64,000 bases of DNA from Xylona heveae TC161 (taxonomy: Eukaryota > Ascomycota > Xylonomycetes > Xylonales > Xylonaceae). Shown here piece by piece: positions 11,640-21,601 of this stretch. Made by a program: the position numbers and the translations under genes. Each line of letters starts with the position of its first letter. Position 1 is the first letter of the stretch. The notes under the pieces are model-generated. The model had not been told where the DNA came from. It searched no databases and was given only the letters and a program-made list of their open reading frames with translations. The stretch is taken from contig NW_017264206.1 of the NCBI RefSeq assembly GCF_001619985.1, positions 248,001 to 312,000 of the forward strand, written 5' to 3'.

Positions 11640-11900
11640 GAGATCGAGAAAACGAGTGTATGAGAAAAGATAGAATGGGAAAAAGAGAAGACAGGAAAAA
11701 GAAAGAAGAAAAAACAGGAAAACAGGAAAAAGAGAAGATGAGAAGACGAGAAAACAAGAAAACAAGAAAACAAGAAAACGAAAAACCAGGTACAAGAAAA
11801 AGAGAAGAGAAAAGAATGGAAGAGGTATAATGCATGACAAACATGGGTTGGATATGATAAAAACAAAACAGAACAGAACAAGAAAAAAGAAGCTAGGCCA
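11640..11900. repeat. Purine-rich low-complexity tract
   Basis: About 250 bp almost free of pyrimidine runs on the + strand, rich in GAAAA/ACAGG/AAGAAAAC words. It includes a short tandem of AAAACAAG units near 11750-11783. No coding signal is needed to explain it. Confidence 0.7.
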
Positions 11901-12000
11901 GATAGGATATAGACAGGCAGAGTTTGATAAGACAGGCAGGACAAGTAATAACACAGTGCAAGATTGAGCCATTCAACCTGTTGTTGAGCAGACAGGATGT

Positions 12001-12250
12001 GATAGACGCTGCAACTACTGGATGGCCACACTACGAGGAAATACGCTGCAACTACAAGGACAGCCACGGCATAGTGATAGATACTGTAACTACAGGATGG
12101 CAACGTATAAATAAATGGATAGCCACTGCAACTACAAAGACAGTCACCGAATAGTGATAGACACTCCATTAATGGACGGCCACCGGTAAGGAAAAATGGA
12201 TGGCACTGGAACAAGGATAGTAACGTAAGGTGATGGACGCTGCAATTAAT
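12001..12250. repeat. Degenerate minisatellite (GATAGACGCTGCAACTAC family)
   Basis: Imperfect repeats built on 'gatagacgctgcaactac / ggatggccac'. Related copies start near 12000, 12041, 12076, 12116, 12156 and 12232, with units of about 40-80 bp. It ends shortly before the SARAF stop codon. Confidence 0.65.
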
Positions 12251-12270
12251 TGTATGACCAAGTAAGAAAA

Positions 12271-13435
12271 TCAACGCCGACTAGTCGATCCGAATCCCGT
12301 ACTCTCGTGCCTCGTCGACGAAAACGACGAAGGACCAGATCCCGACCCGGACCCGAACCCGGAGCGGCCACCGGGTGGTCCGGCACTTCCTTCCCAAGGA
12401 TCATCATGGCGGCCGTTATTCCACCACGTGGTGGTGCCGTGCCATGCGTTTCCGCCGGTTCCGTAGCGGTGGAATCCATATGTGCTGCCATTACCGTTAT
12501 TCCGGCCGCGGTTGCCTGCAAAGTATCCCGCCGCGGCGCCGCCGAGAGCGCCTGTCCAGAAGCCTGGTCTCCAGCCTTGCCATCCTCCCTGTTGGGATCC
12601 TGGTCCCGCTCCGCGGGGAGCGGAAGCTGAATTGGGAGCCTGGCCTGCCTTCCGGGGCCCGCCTCCAGGGTAATCGTATGGCGGAGGGGGATCGTCATTG
12701 TCGTCTCCGGGCCCGCCGCCGCCGCCGCCACCACCACCGCCCCATGGATATCCAGGTCCGCCACCAGGTGCTGCGCCGCCTTGTGGGCCGCTGGGTCTGC
12801 GGATATATGCGTTATATACGATCCATCCGAACACGGTGAGGAAAATTGCCCAGAAACCAATCGCGGGCCATTTCGATCCCTTGTCTCGCCTGCCGTGACG
12901 ACCGTCGTTGTCACCACGGCCATGTCCGTATTTTTCCTCACCCTTGTCGGTGAGAAGGAGACGGTATTCGACACCGCAGCTGCCCTTGAGAATGAACGGG
13001 TCGTCCGGAGAATGGTATCCTTCGCAAATCACGTCGGTGGAGCCGAGCTTGAATTCATCGGGTAGAGAAGCGGTGCATGTCCATTCGACGTCGTCGTTGT
13101 CGTAGGATGTGCCGGCGTTGATGCACCGCAGTATGTCAATGTCGTATAGGCCTTGTGCGTCGCCACCGATGCAGTTCAACTATTTGATATTAGATGGTTG
13201 CGATATGAGAAAAAGGGGGGTAGAAGAGCCGGAGGAGAATGCGATGTAGTAGGGATCATACCTGAGGAATAGCAGCAACGCGTCGATGCGCAGTCATGCG
13301 ATCCTTACGCAGTGTGAGGGATTTGATATCTGTCAACCTCACGCTTTGGAGGTTGGGTTTGCGTGTGGCCTCGACCGTGGGCGCAACCGCCGACACGGTC
13401 AGCAGGGCGGGGTACAGAAAATCGAGAAGATGCAT
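12271..13435 (-). CDS. SARAF: SARAF-like store-operated calcium entry regulator
   Basis: Homologue of the ER membrane protein SARAF/TMEM66 (DUF1183), which in animals damps store-operated calcium entry. Exons in coding order are 13262-13435 and 12271-13179, giving 360 residues. The start MHLLDFLYPALLTVSAV is a signal peptide. The lumenal domain has conserved cysteines (LNCIGGDAQG, ILRCINAG, WTCTASLP, VICEGY, GSCGVEY). One membrane helix lies at about residues 162-184 (WPAIGFWAIFLTVFGWIVY). The cytosolic tail of some 175 residues is Gly/Pro/Ser/Arg-rich, with PPPPYDYPGGG and a polyglycine run near WGGGGGGGGGG, and ends GFGSTSRR. Fungi lack classic STIM/Orai, so the role here is open. Confidence 0.88.
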
Positions 13436-13757
13436 TTTATTTGTGTATTGTAGAAATTCAAATTAGAACCCCCGAGCGTACTACTGCATCCTATTGGAAG
13501 AGGAGAAGAGAGGTTTAAGAAAAGTCAGTAAAATATATGGAGAGGACAAGTGTTGTTTTATTTTCCTGTTGCCTTGAAATGGCGCCGTCGACATCATTTC
13601 AAGTCGGAGCTCGGAGCGGAGTTTTCCGTCAGGGTCCTGGTGACAGTCACAACAGCCTGAGCTAGAGCTCTTGATAACATTGCGTGATTGCGCAGCGCAA
13701 TTGATCTGGTTTCTCTGTTATGATCGAGGAAATGGTCTTTGGAACATATACGGAAAC
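13436..13757. promoter_or_regulatory. Divergent SARAF/PBN1 promoter and PBN1 leader
   Basis: A 322-bp region between the two start codons. On the + strand it holds an upstream ORF at 13579-13665 (28 codons, MAPSTSFQVGAR...) and a second at 13720-13761 that overlaps the PBN1 start. Confidence 0.5.
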
Positions 13758-13761
13758 ATGA
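13720..13761 (+). other. Upstream ORF overlapping the PBN1 start (ATGA)
   Basis: Thirteen codons (MIEEMVFGTYTET) then TGA. The TGA shares bases with the PBN1 initiator in the sequence ACATGAGG, a stop-start overlap that would allow termination-reinitiation. Whether the transcript includes it depends on the transcription start, which I cannot see. Confidence 0.45.
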
Positions 13762-15657
13762 GGCAGAGAATTACATTTTTGCATAAACGCGAAGACTCGT
13801 TCGATCCAAAGCAGCTCCATATCACTCCGTCCGACTTGACTGTCAACAACCTTCGAGCTGCAAAGGAGCATCGGTGGACATTGGGATATGATGAGCTGCC
13901 TGCGGAGGTATGCGACGCTTGCAACTGTACTTTGCAGCATATCCTAATGAGCATTTCTAGCTACTAGATGTCCTGAAGCATTCGCACGAACTGCATATCC
14001 GCTGGTCGTCGCCGGAGTTCTATCGAAGCATCTCGCCGTATATTTCAAGAGTGTCGCCCGGACTGCATGTCTTGTATACCCCCACGAGTAACTTGACGTA
14101 GGTGTTATCTTGAATTTATATTGCTGCTCTATGAATTGAAGCTGAATAGTCCTAGAGAGGAATTATGCCCAGCCCTGAAGCGCGCATTCAGTTCAGATTT
14201 GAAATGCGACTCTGTAGAGGTAGGGACAGTATTCTCCTATCCTCATATATAGATTGTGGCTGACAACGTGCAGAATGCCTTCAGCAACATCCCCGTGCTA
14301 TCAGACCGCTTCTCCTCGTCCCCCGCAAAGCAATACTACCATGTCCTCCCATCTCTCGACCACTTCATAACATATTTCCAAGCATCCCTCTGCCCCGCCT
14401 CTGATTCCGCCTGCAATGAACAAGCCGCTTCTCTCTCTTCCGCCGATTACTTTGACATTGACGTGGACGCTATATCGAACACGGTCATTCTGAGCGCATA
14501 CTGGGCCCACGGCCCCGATACCGACGGCACGTGGAACACTAGAATCCAAACAACCCATGCCGACGACCGAGTGGAAGTCGGGATCCTGTCCAACGAGCTG
14601 CCCACAGAGGAAGAAGAACTCTCGTTGAGCGGGTTTCTTATTGTCATCGGCCAGGACTCGAAGCCTAGTACGTCTCTTTCCTTCCGAACCCTACCCTTCT
14701 CCTTAACATCTCCCTCATTTCCCTTCTTTTCCTTCACTTCCCTCTCCCTCTCATAAATAAAAGCCTCAGCTAACCTACTCTCTAGGTCCCGTTCTCTTCT
14801 CATTTCCCTCCCGCCATCACCACGTCCCCTCTCTCCCATCTTCTGCATCCGTCTACCACACATCCTTCCTCTCTCCCAGCGGTTTGCACCCCACCCTGCA
14901 CCTCTCTTTTCCATATTCTCCACTCTCCCACCTTTCCCAACTCTCCTCCTCCTCTTCCTCCTCATCACCACCACTGTCCCTACCCGATCCCGATTCCTGC
15001 TCTCTCAACGCCTACCTGACTCTCCCCTCGTACCTCTTCGCCGACCAATACCAGCTCTCGGACTCACTCTTCCTGCAATCCAAACATATCCGCTCAATCA
15101 GATCCCTCAGCGGCGCCACCGATCTCGAAGCCCCCGACTGGGCAGTTCCGCAATGGGGCAGTTCATTGCTGATCGAGCTGGACCCGGCCCACGACACGGC
15201 TGATGTGCCGCTGCATTTGCGCTACCTGAAGCCCGTCGAAGGCGGAAAACGAACCGTAGATGTCCCTGTGCCGTTGGTCTTTTGGGCATGTCCCGCCCAG
15301 GAGGGGACAAAGATGGCGGGAAACCCGTTTGATAGAGTCAAGCTGGGATACGATGGGTTGTTTGGAGCCAGGACGATGTTTTTCCATTATACTCCCGCAG
15401 TTAATCATTCGGTTGCTGACGGGGTTTCTATTGGCTCCGGCGATGTTTCTCTTGATGGGCATGGAGATGGTTTACTCACTCTGGATGTTCCCGTTCTGGA
15501 TACCCTCAGCCTCACCGGCGTCGAGTGGGGCACGATATTAGTTGTATTCCTTGGCGCAGCGTGGATTGCGTGGAAACTATGGGGTGTAGTGAGTCGAAAG
15601 AGCGGGGAAAGCGGCGCAGACGAGGGAGAGAAAGTGCGCAGGAAAAAGGAAGAATAG
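13758..15657 (+). CDS. PBN1: Protein PBN1 (GPI-mannosyltransferase I subunit, PIG-X homologue)
   Basis: ER membrane glycoprotein that stabilises the GPI-mannosyltransferase Gpi14/PIG-M, needed for GPI anchors. The exons 13758-13907, 13961-14097, 14150-14219, 14274-14667 and 14786-15657 close in frame to 540 residues. The start MRQRITFLHKREDSFDP and the following LGYDELPAE agree with Aspergillus PBN1, and PREELCPALKRAFSS and FSFPSRHHHVPSLP are recovered only by splicing. The large lumenal part ends with one C-terminal membrane helix (WGTILVVFLGAAWIAWKLWG), then a short basic cytosolic tail (KVRRKKEE), typical of PIG-X proteins. A Ser-rich run (QLSSSSSSSS) lies after LHLSFPYSPLSH. Confidence 0.93.
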
Positions 15658-16113
15658 GTTCCTACAGAAGGGATGGATGGTAGGAACAGGTCAAGTCTCA
15701 GGTTCATAAGTCATAAACGCATGAATGCATGGTTATCAAGCTGGATCTAGACGACGTCAAGATGAAATGAAATGCGCTTGCTCATATTGTCATATGGCCT
15801 GTCGAAGTATTTCTCAAATATAAATACCCGAAAAGAGGATATAAAAGTCCACCGAAAATGAATCAATGCCTCGTCTCCATTTTAAAAATAGAATCAAAAC
15901 CCTGACTCGCCATCATGGCTACGTCCATGCTCCAGGCCCAGATGCTACCCAGTCATCATCTTCGCGAAAATGCGCCAAACTCCGTCATCTGCGTTCACCT
16001 TTTTTTTTTCAAAGTCTAGACGTCTTAAACCGAAGACACAGTCGAAAACATATTCGTAATTTTTTTCCGGAAAAGTGAAATTTGAAGTAGGTAGGGGATA
16101 TGCTTTGAATCGA
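15658..16113. other. Convergent 3' intergenic region
   Basis: Between the 3' ends of PBN1 and AOS1. A/T-rich with a T-run near 16002-16010; nothing coding seen. Confidence 0.65.
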
Positions 16114-17858
16114 TTACTGGTCCGTCTGCATTGGCTGCGTGGATCCGTCTTCTTGCTGAGCCGGCGGTGCCTGCGACATGTTTGGGACTGGCGCCGCCTG
16201 TGGGACTTCCGCTGTAGGCTCCCCCGACTGCCCCGGCTGAGCTGACGGGACTGGTTGCACAGGTTGCTCAATGGCATTGTCAACCAGCGGAGCTGGCGTG
16301 GTATGAGGTATCTCTGGGACAGGCTGCACCGCAGGTGCACTAAATCCGTCAAATTGCGGGATTTGAGGAATCTCTGCGGTGACCTGCTGAGCGGCATCTA
16401 CTGGCACAACTGGTGGCACTTGGGATGGCGTATCTAGTACAGGAGCTGGAGCTGTGGTTGGGGCAGCAGCTGGGGCTGGAACAGCAGCGGCATCCAGCGT
16501 CGGAAAGATGGGATGTAGAGCATATACGGGCCCTCTGGACTCTTCTCCATCAAATAAGAGTAGATTCTGAATTGGCTGCTCGCGTTGACCGAGGACGTTA
16601 ATTACATCCTGTGCAAGCTGGCCGCCCAGAAATGCCGTCACTGGTGCGATTTCGCTTCCCAGATTTTGCAAAAAGCGGCGCAAAAAGTCGCTTCTCAACG
16701 ACTCAGGGGGTAATTGCAGTTCGCGATGTTTCTCGGTAGCTAAGGTCGTGAATAGCTCGAGATCGGCATGCGAATGAGAGGGAAGTGTGCCCGATACAAT
16801 CTTTTGATATTCCCAGAGCGCTTTCAGACAGGTCAAAAGAGGCGTGACCTGACGTAAACGCCGACGGTTGTTGACATATTCTAGCGGCAAAGGAGAAGAG
16901 TTTGCAAGAAGGAGAGGAGAGTACAGCTCGCGTTTGGTGACGAGCTCAATTGTCTTGCCGCCGCTTTCTTCTTTGGTGGTGGATGCAGTAATGGTGCGTG
17001 TTGCGGTCTCAATCTTGGGCACAATGGTTGGCACATTGGACTTTTCCCGTTCAATGACAAAATCGTGCGAAATTAAATCTGCGAATATATACCCGTAGAA
17101 TCCGTGCGTGCCCGCCGCGTAGAATGGGCGATTTGATAGACGTGCGGCCGCATTGACAGTGTTGAGAGTCTCAAAGTCGAGGTCCGTTGCGATGATGAGA
17201 GAGAATTGTCCGAAGAATTCCTGGGGCTTCAGGCGTATGTCCTGCTGGTCGACGTGTAAGGTTACACGGGGGTTCAGTTTGCGAATGTGAGGAGCCGCTG
17301 CGTCGGCGCGCTATAGTCACGGTATTAGTACGCCTAGAGTTTGCGATGTTGCAAGAAATTTTTATATTTCTGCGAAGTGAGAGTAGGTCAGAGGGAGGAC
17401 GTACGTTCTTGCCGACGTCATCGTCTGTGATGAAGAATTGTGAACAAAGGTCGTCAGGACTGACAAGCTCGTGGTCGACAATAGTAAGGGAGCCAATTCC
17501 TGCGAGAACAAGATTTTTTGCGACTTCATTTGCAAGTGCTTTCATCGAAATCAGAAGAATGTTGGCAGTGCGTAGTCTGTAGACGTAGGTTGTCGCATCT
17601 TATCAGCCAATGTTGCGACATGCGAAAAAGGAAGCTTGGGGAACGGCAGGCTTACTTTTCCTGTGCCTTGACACCCCAAAGCCGAATTTGACGGTCATAG
17701 AGGGCTATTTCGTCTGAAACGGTTGTCAGCTTCTATTCCCACATCCAAGAGCCAAAAAGCTCACCTGCGCTGATAGTTTGAGCTTGCGCAATAGCAGCAA
17801 TAGTCTCTCCGGCCAGACCCTGGGCGGGAAGAGCTCCATTGGTTCCATTGGTGGTCAT
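16114..17858 (-). CDS. AOS1: SUMO-activating enzyme E1 subunit Aos1
   Basis: Partner of Uba2 in the heterodimeric SUMO E1; it supplies part of the adenylation interface and has no catalytic cysteine. Exons in coding order are 17765-17858, 17656-17713, 17405-17576 and 16114-17310, giving 506 residues. After a short N-terminus comes EIALYDRQIRLWGVKAQEKL, the hallmark E1 start, then LVLAGIGSLTIVDHELVSP, DLCSQFFITDDDVGKN and RADAAAPHIRKLNP. The ThiF-like fold ends around LGGQLAQDVINVLGQREQP. After that, about 125 residues are Pro/Ala/Gln/Val-rich (for example PAPAAAPTTAPAPV, QPVQPVPSAQPGQSG), longer than the roughly 350-400 residues I expect for Aos1. A four-codon upstream ORF overlaps the start. 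Confidence 0.92.
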
Positions 17859-17869
17859 GATTGTATCAT
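17855..17869 (-). other. Upstream ORF overlapping the AOS1 start (ATGA)
   Basis: ATG ATA CAA TCA TGA on the minus strand. Its TGA overlaps the AOS1 initiator in TCATGACC. The main start is chosen because MTTNGTNGALPAQ leads in frame into the conserved E1 N-terminus, while this ATG does not. Confidence 0.5.
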
Positions 17870-18415
17870 GCTCTAGAAGATTTCAAGGGAATGAGTCCTA
17901 AATAAGAGACAAAAGGAATGCAAGAAAGATTCGTAGGTGAGGTGAGATCTGTATGCGTTTGTTTGTCGATAGCACGAGTTGGAGGTGAATATCACTTGCA
18001 TCTTGGGTCTGAATGCGCGGCCGGAATAGATGGGGATTCCCAAAAGTCCGAATGACACCCGGATGATTCCCTTTCAAACTTCACAACTGCATCTCCTCTC
18101 CTTTCTCACGTTCCAAAGACAAAGTGAAATACTTTCTTTTCAAGTTATACGTATTCGGTGGATTTTGATTTGACCAAACCGTTGAATTTCGCTGTTCCTT
18201 TGTCTGAGCGAAGCAAGTCCTCAAACCATCGCTCCGACGCCCCGCCATTATCGCTCCGTCATACATACTCTCCCGTATTCCAAGAGAGGACCCCCAGTCT
18301 GGATATTACCAAGATATTATTCACACTCCATGTCGTCAGTTGAGGCCGTTTCAAGACATTCTATGACTTGATCGGCTTCATTACATTCCATCATTATCTA
18401 TTGCCTGGACCGAGC
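17859..18415. promoter_or_regulatory. Divergent promoter, AOS1 / gene at 18416
   Basis: A 557-bp region between two divergent starts with no coding signal. Specific control sites are not recognisable. Confidence 0.5.
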
Positions 18416-20455
18416 ATGGTATGTCTGTCACTTCTTTGATACTCTTTCCACCCTCCCCTTTCAACCTTTACGTACAACGACCTCCTTTCGTCATACGTAC
18501 ATGGGACACGACAGCAAGATAATGAACTGACTAGCGTTTCTTCCCACCTCAGTCTGGCAATTTCGATTATCCTCCAGCGTCTTCTGCTGCCGGAAACTCC
18601 ACAGACAACGCACCTGCGGTACCACCCCAGTTTCCCTCCATCTCCCCTGCCGAGATTCCCAATTTGTCCGCCCGCCTGCATCATTTACGGCAGTTGCTTC
18701 AAACGGAGAGGGGCCGCGATTCTTCTCCCAATAACGGTTCGACCGACGTCGGGCCGTCGCCACCCTTTCGGATGCCTGCAGAATCATCGGCTGAGCGTCG
18801 TCGACGCCGGGCTATTCTTCGGGGAATTGCCCATTTACGTGCAAATGATCGGTCAAACGCTTCCTCGCTCCTACCATCAACTTCTATCCTCCCACCTCCA
18901 CCTCTTCTCTCACCACCACTAGAATCACATAGACATCAGGGCACTCCTTCCGATCGGCGACTCCAAGGGCAACGGTCGCAGCAGAATTATCAAGCAAGCT
19001 TGCTCGGACTGCAGCAGGCCGGTGCTAGACTGGCCGAAGCAAGCTCAAGCATCAGTGCCCTTTTAAATGAACCGATACGCATCTCCTCCCCGGACATTGC
19101 GGCGCAAGAATATTCTGGTGAAGCAGAAGTAAATCGCCGTCGCTTCAAACGTCGAAAACTCGACAGCGATGCCTCGGATGTATCATTTCACACTTTTCAC
19201 TATGGGCATTTTGGCCAGGTTGTAGCAGGTCCTTTGAAGATGGAGATTGTCAGTTGCGATGGAGGAAACTATGCCGAGGCGGCCGGTGAGCGAGCGTACT
19301 GGGCGAATAACGTTTTGAGAAACGACAAGAGCGTTTACTGTACCAAGAGCAGCCGATGCAACCTCGTGTTACGACACCAGGGAGAGTCGCCATTTACATT
19401 GAAGAAATTGGTCATCAAGGCACCGGAAAGAGGATTTACCGCCCCGTAAGTCCACGTCATTTGATCACATTGTACGCCCACCGCCGCTGGCATTTTGATT
19501 GTTGACTTTCTGTTACAGTGTTCAAGAGGGCATGGTTTTTGTCTCCATGACAGCGGATGAGCTTTTCTCGCGTACGGCCAAGTATAAGATACAATATAAT
19601 CCCGCTCCAAGCCGCCAGTCTACTCGGAATGAGAGGAGAAATCCGGCCCAGGCTCGTCAGGCATTGCTTGGGCAGATTCGTGGCTTCGATATTCCTCATC
19701 CGAACAACTTGTTCGATAGCATGAGTAGCTCTTCCCGGGATTACCTCGGCTCGTGGATTACCCGATACGGCACGAACAATGACGGCGACTCTGGAGACAA
19801 TGCCGGCGATTCTGATGCCAGTGAGAACGACAATGAAGATGATGACGAGACCGGTGATCCTTCGTGGGCGCAACACGTGGCAACGATCAGTCCTCGTCAC
19901 AGAGATTACCCGGCATCTTCTCACGTTACCATGGAGAGCACCGATAATTCCGCCGATGAAGAAGAGGAGACCAGCCCTATCCATCTGGCGGATCGGTCTC
20001 GGCGGGATCTCATGTCGTTTGGATACTCGGATGATTCGAATGACGAGGACGAGGAAGGTGGCAGTGCTGGCTTCTTGCAAGAGCATCACGCCTTTCTTGG
20101 ATCGACCGGGAGACGGTCCAGAAAACGAAGCTCGCCCTGTCAACTACTTTCCTTACCTTGGGGGGGAAAACGACACGATGATGGCAGAGAGAACGAGCCC
20201 GAGATTATGATGCCCTTGTCGAGATTCTTTATTCGCCCTCAGAAGAACAAGATCAGCATTAGATTCGACCCCCCTGTGTAAGTGGTCCACATAGCGCTTT
20301 ATACTTTGATGTCCAACTAACAATGCCCTAGGTCTGCTCGATACATCTTGATCAAGCTCTGGGGTCCATTCCAGGATGAAAATATTGATATACAAAGCAT
20401 TATTGCATACGGCTTCGCCGGGCCGCGGTACTTTCCAGCTATGGAGATGCGCTGA
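18416..20455 (+). CDS. Uncharacterised protein with C-terminal beta-sandwich-like segment; start codon split off by an intron
   Basis: I do not recognise the family by name. The exons 18416-18418 (only ATG), 18553-19445, 19519-20277 and 20332-20455 close in frame to 592 residues beginning MSGNFDYPPASSAAGNS. The first exon is chosen because an in-frame TAG at 18532-18534 lies just upstream of exon 2, the ATG sits directly on a GTATGT donor, and CACCTCAG is a good acceptor. The N-terminal 160 residues are Ser/Pro-rich with a short helix (LSARLHHLRQLLQTER). The middle domain starts at FHTFHYGHFGQVVAGPL and includes CNLVLRHQGESPFTLKKLVI. An acidic linker follows. The end (RYILIKLWGPFQDENIDIQS, then AYGFAGPRYFP) resembles the last strands of galactose-binding/DOC-like folds; that is a guess. 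Confidence 0.75.
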
Positions 20456-21601
20456 TCGAATGAATTTGACTGTATTCCACACCATTTTGTTTCCTCTCCA
20501 TCAAATCCAAACATCTTCTTAGACGGGTGTTGCAAGGGTTTGATTCTGTATGAACACGACTACCCTAGCTCTTTCTTTACATTTCGGGTCTTTTTTCTTG
20601 CGCTTTAGAACCCCAGCGACAGATGACAAGGCGGCGAAGAAGCCGCTCAGGAGTCATATCTCACCACCATGAACATATCTCTTTTTTTTTCGGACATGGT
20701 TTCCAATATCTAGGCGCGAACTGGCGGTGGAATTGTTTTATTCAGGGAAGGCATAATCGGAACATTTTTTGAAGCATTTACTTTCAATTTTTACTTCAGT
20801 TTCTTCTTGAAGGAGCTCTTATTGTTCGTTTTATATTTTCCCTGATGCTTCTTTGGGAACAGATATTAGATGCACGATACAGCACATATGGAGAAGAGAT
20901 GGATGATTGGTTTTTTTTGTCCGGGTTACTCTGTATTAGAGTGCGTCACTCTTTATAGGACAAGTGCTCACAAGAGACTTCGAATTAAGGAGACGCTTAC
21001 GTGGGGCATTGACCATGATTTATATATCATTTGATAGATGCTTTTGCTAACTTGCACGTCCTATTTGTCGTGATAATTGGCCCACACAAGTAGCTTTTGG
21101 AGAATTGGTCTGTTTTTGAATTAATTCATTGTATCTCAATGCTGAATTCTTCATACCTGTGCATTATTGATAATCAAGGAAGAAAACTGGGTGGCTTTTG
21201 TGATCCCCTCGCTCTAACCCTCTCTTTATATATTGAGTTCATATAACAGTGATTATCAGGCAGTGGACCTGAATGTATGATATATGAATGAATATAAACA
21301 TGAAGCTATCTAGAAGCTCTCTCCTGACGTGCGAGTGGGGCAGAACTGAGAGCGCGAAGCAGCCGAGGCTTATCAGATCAAAATCTGTAATCATATCTTA
21401 TCTAGAGTCATCGCCCCTGTAAACACAGACCATAGCTGGCGCGTGTATGGAAATTGGCCGAGAAACGACATTGATTATTTGCACAGCTCAAGGACTAGGT
21501 GAAGAGACGGCAGGTACGTCTTATGTGGTTCAAATATAGTTGTTCTCTTGTTTTATTACCACTTCATCCAGCACACTAACTCCAAGCTTTTGACAGGCAC
21601 A
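20456..21601. other. Intergenic, 1.15 kb
   Basis: 3' region of the previous gene and promoter of ORC4. AT-rich; no coding or repeat structure stands out. Confidence 0.65.

Larger units (their letters stand above)
10698..12270. other. Intergenic region with low-complexity and tandem repeats
   Basis: Convergent interval between LSG1 and SARAF, 1.57 kb. It starts with a pyrimidine-rich 3' region (10860-10935). It then carries a diverged tandem repeat, a purine-rich tract and a degenerate minisatellite (listed separately). The long frame on the minus strand at 11358-11972 is only the complement of the purine tract. Confidence 0.7.

Noticed and set aside
11358-11972. 204-codon minus-strand frame rich in Phe, Leu and Ser that looks like many membrane helices
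   Set aside because: It is the complement of a purine-rich low-complexity tract; no conserved motif, no splice sites and overlapping tandem repeats.
13579-13665. ATG at 13579 as the true PBN1 start
   Set aside because: Its frame ends after 28 codons at TAG, and the family N-terminus (MRQRITFLHKR) begins at 13758.
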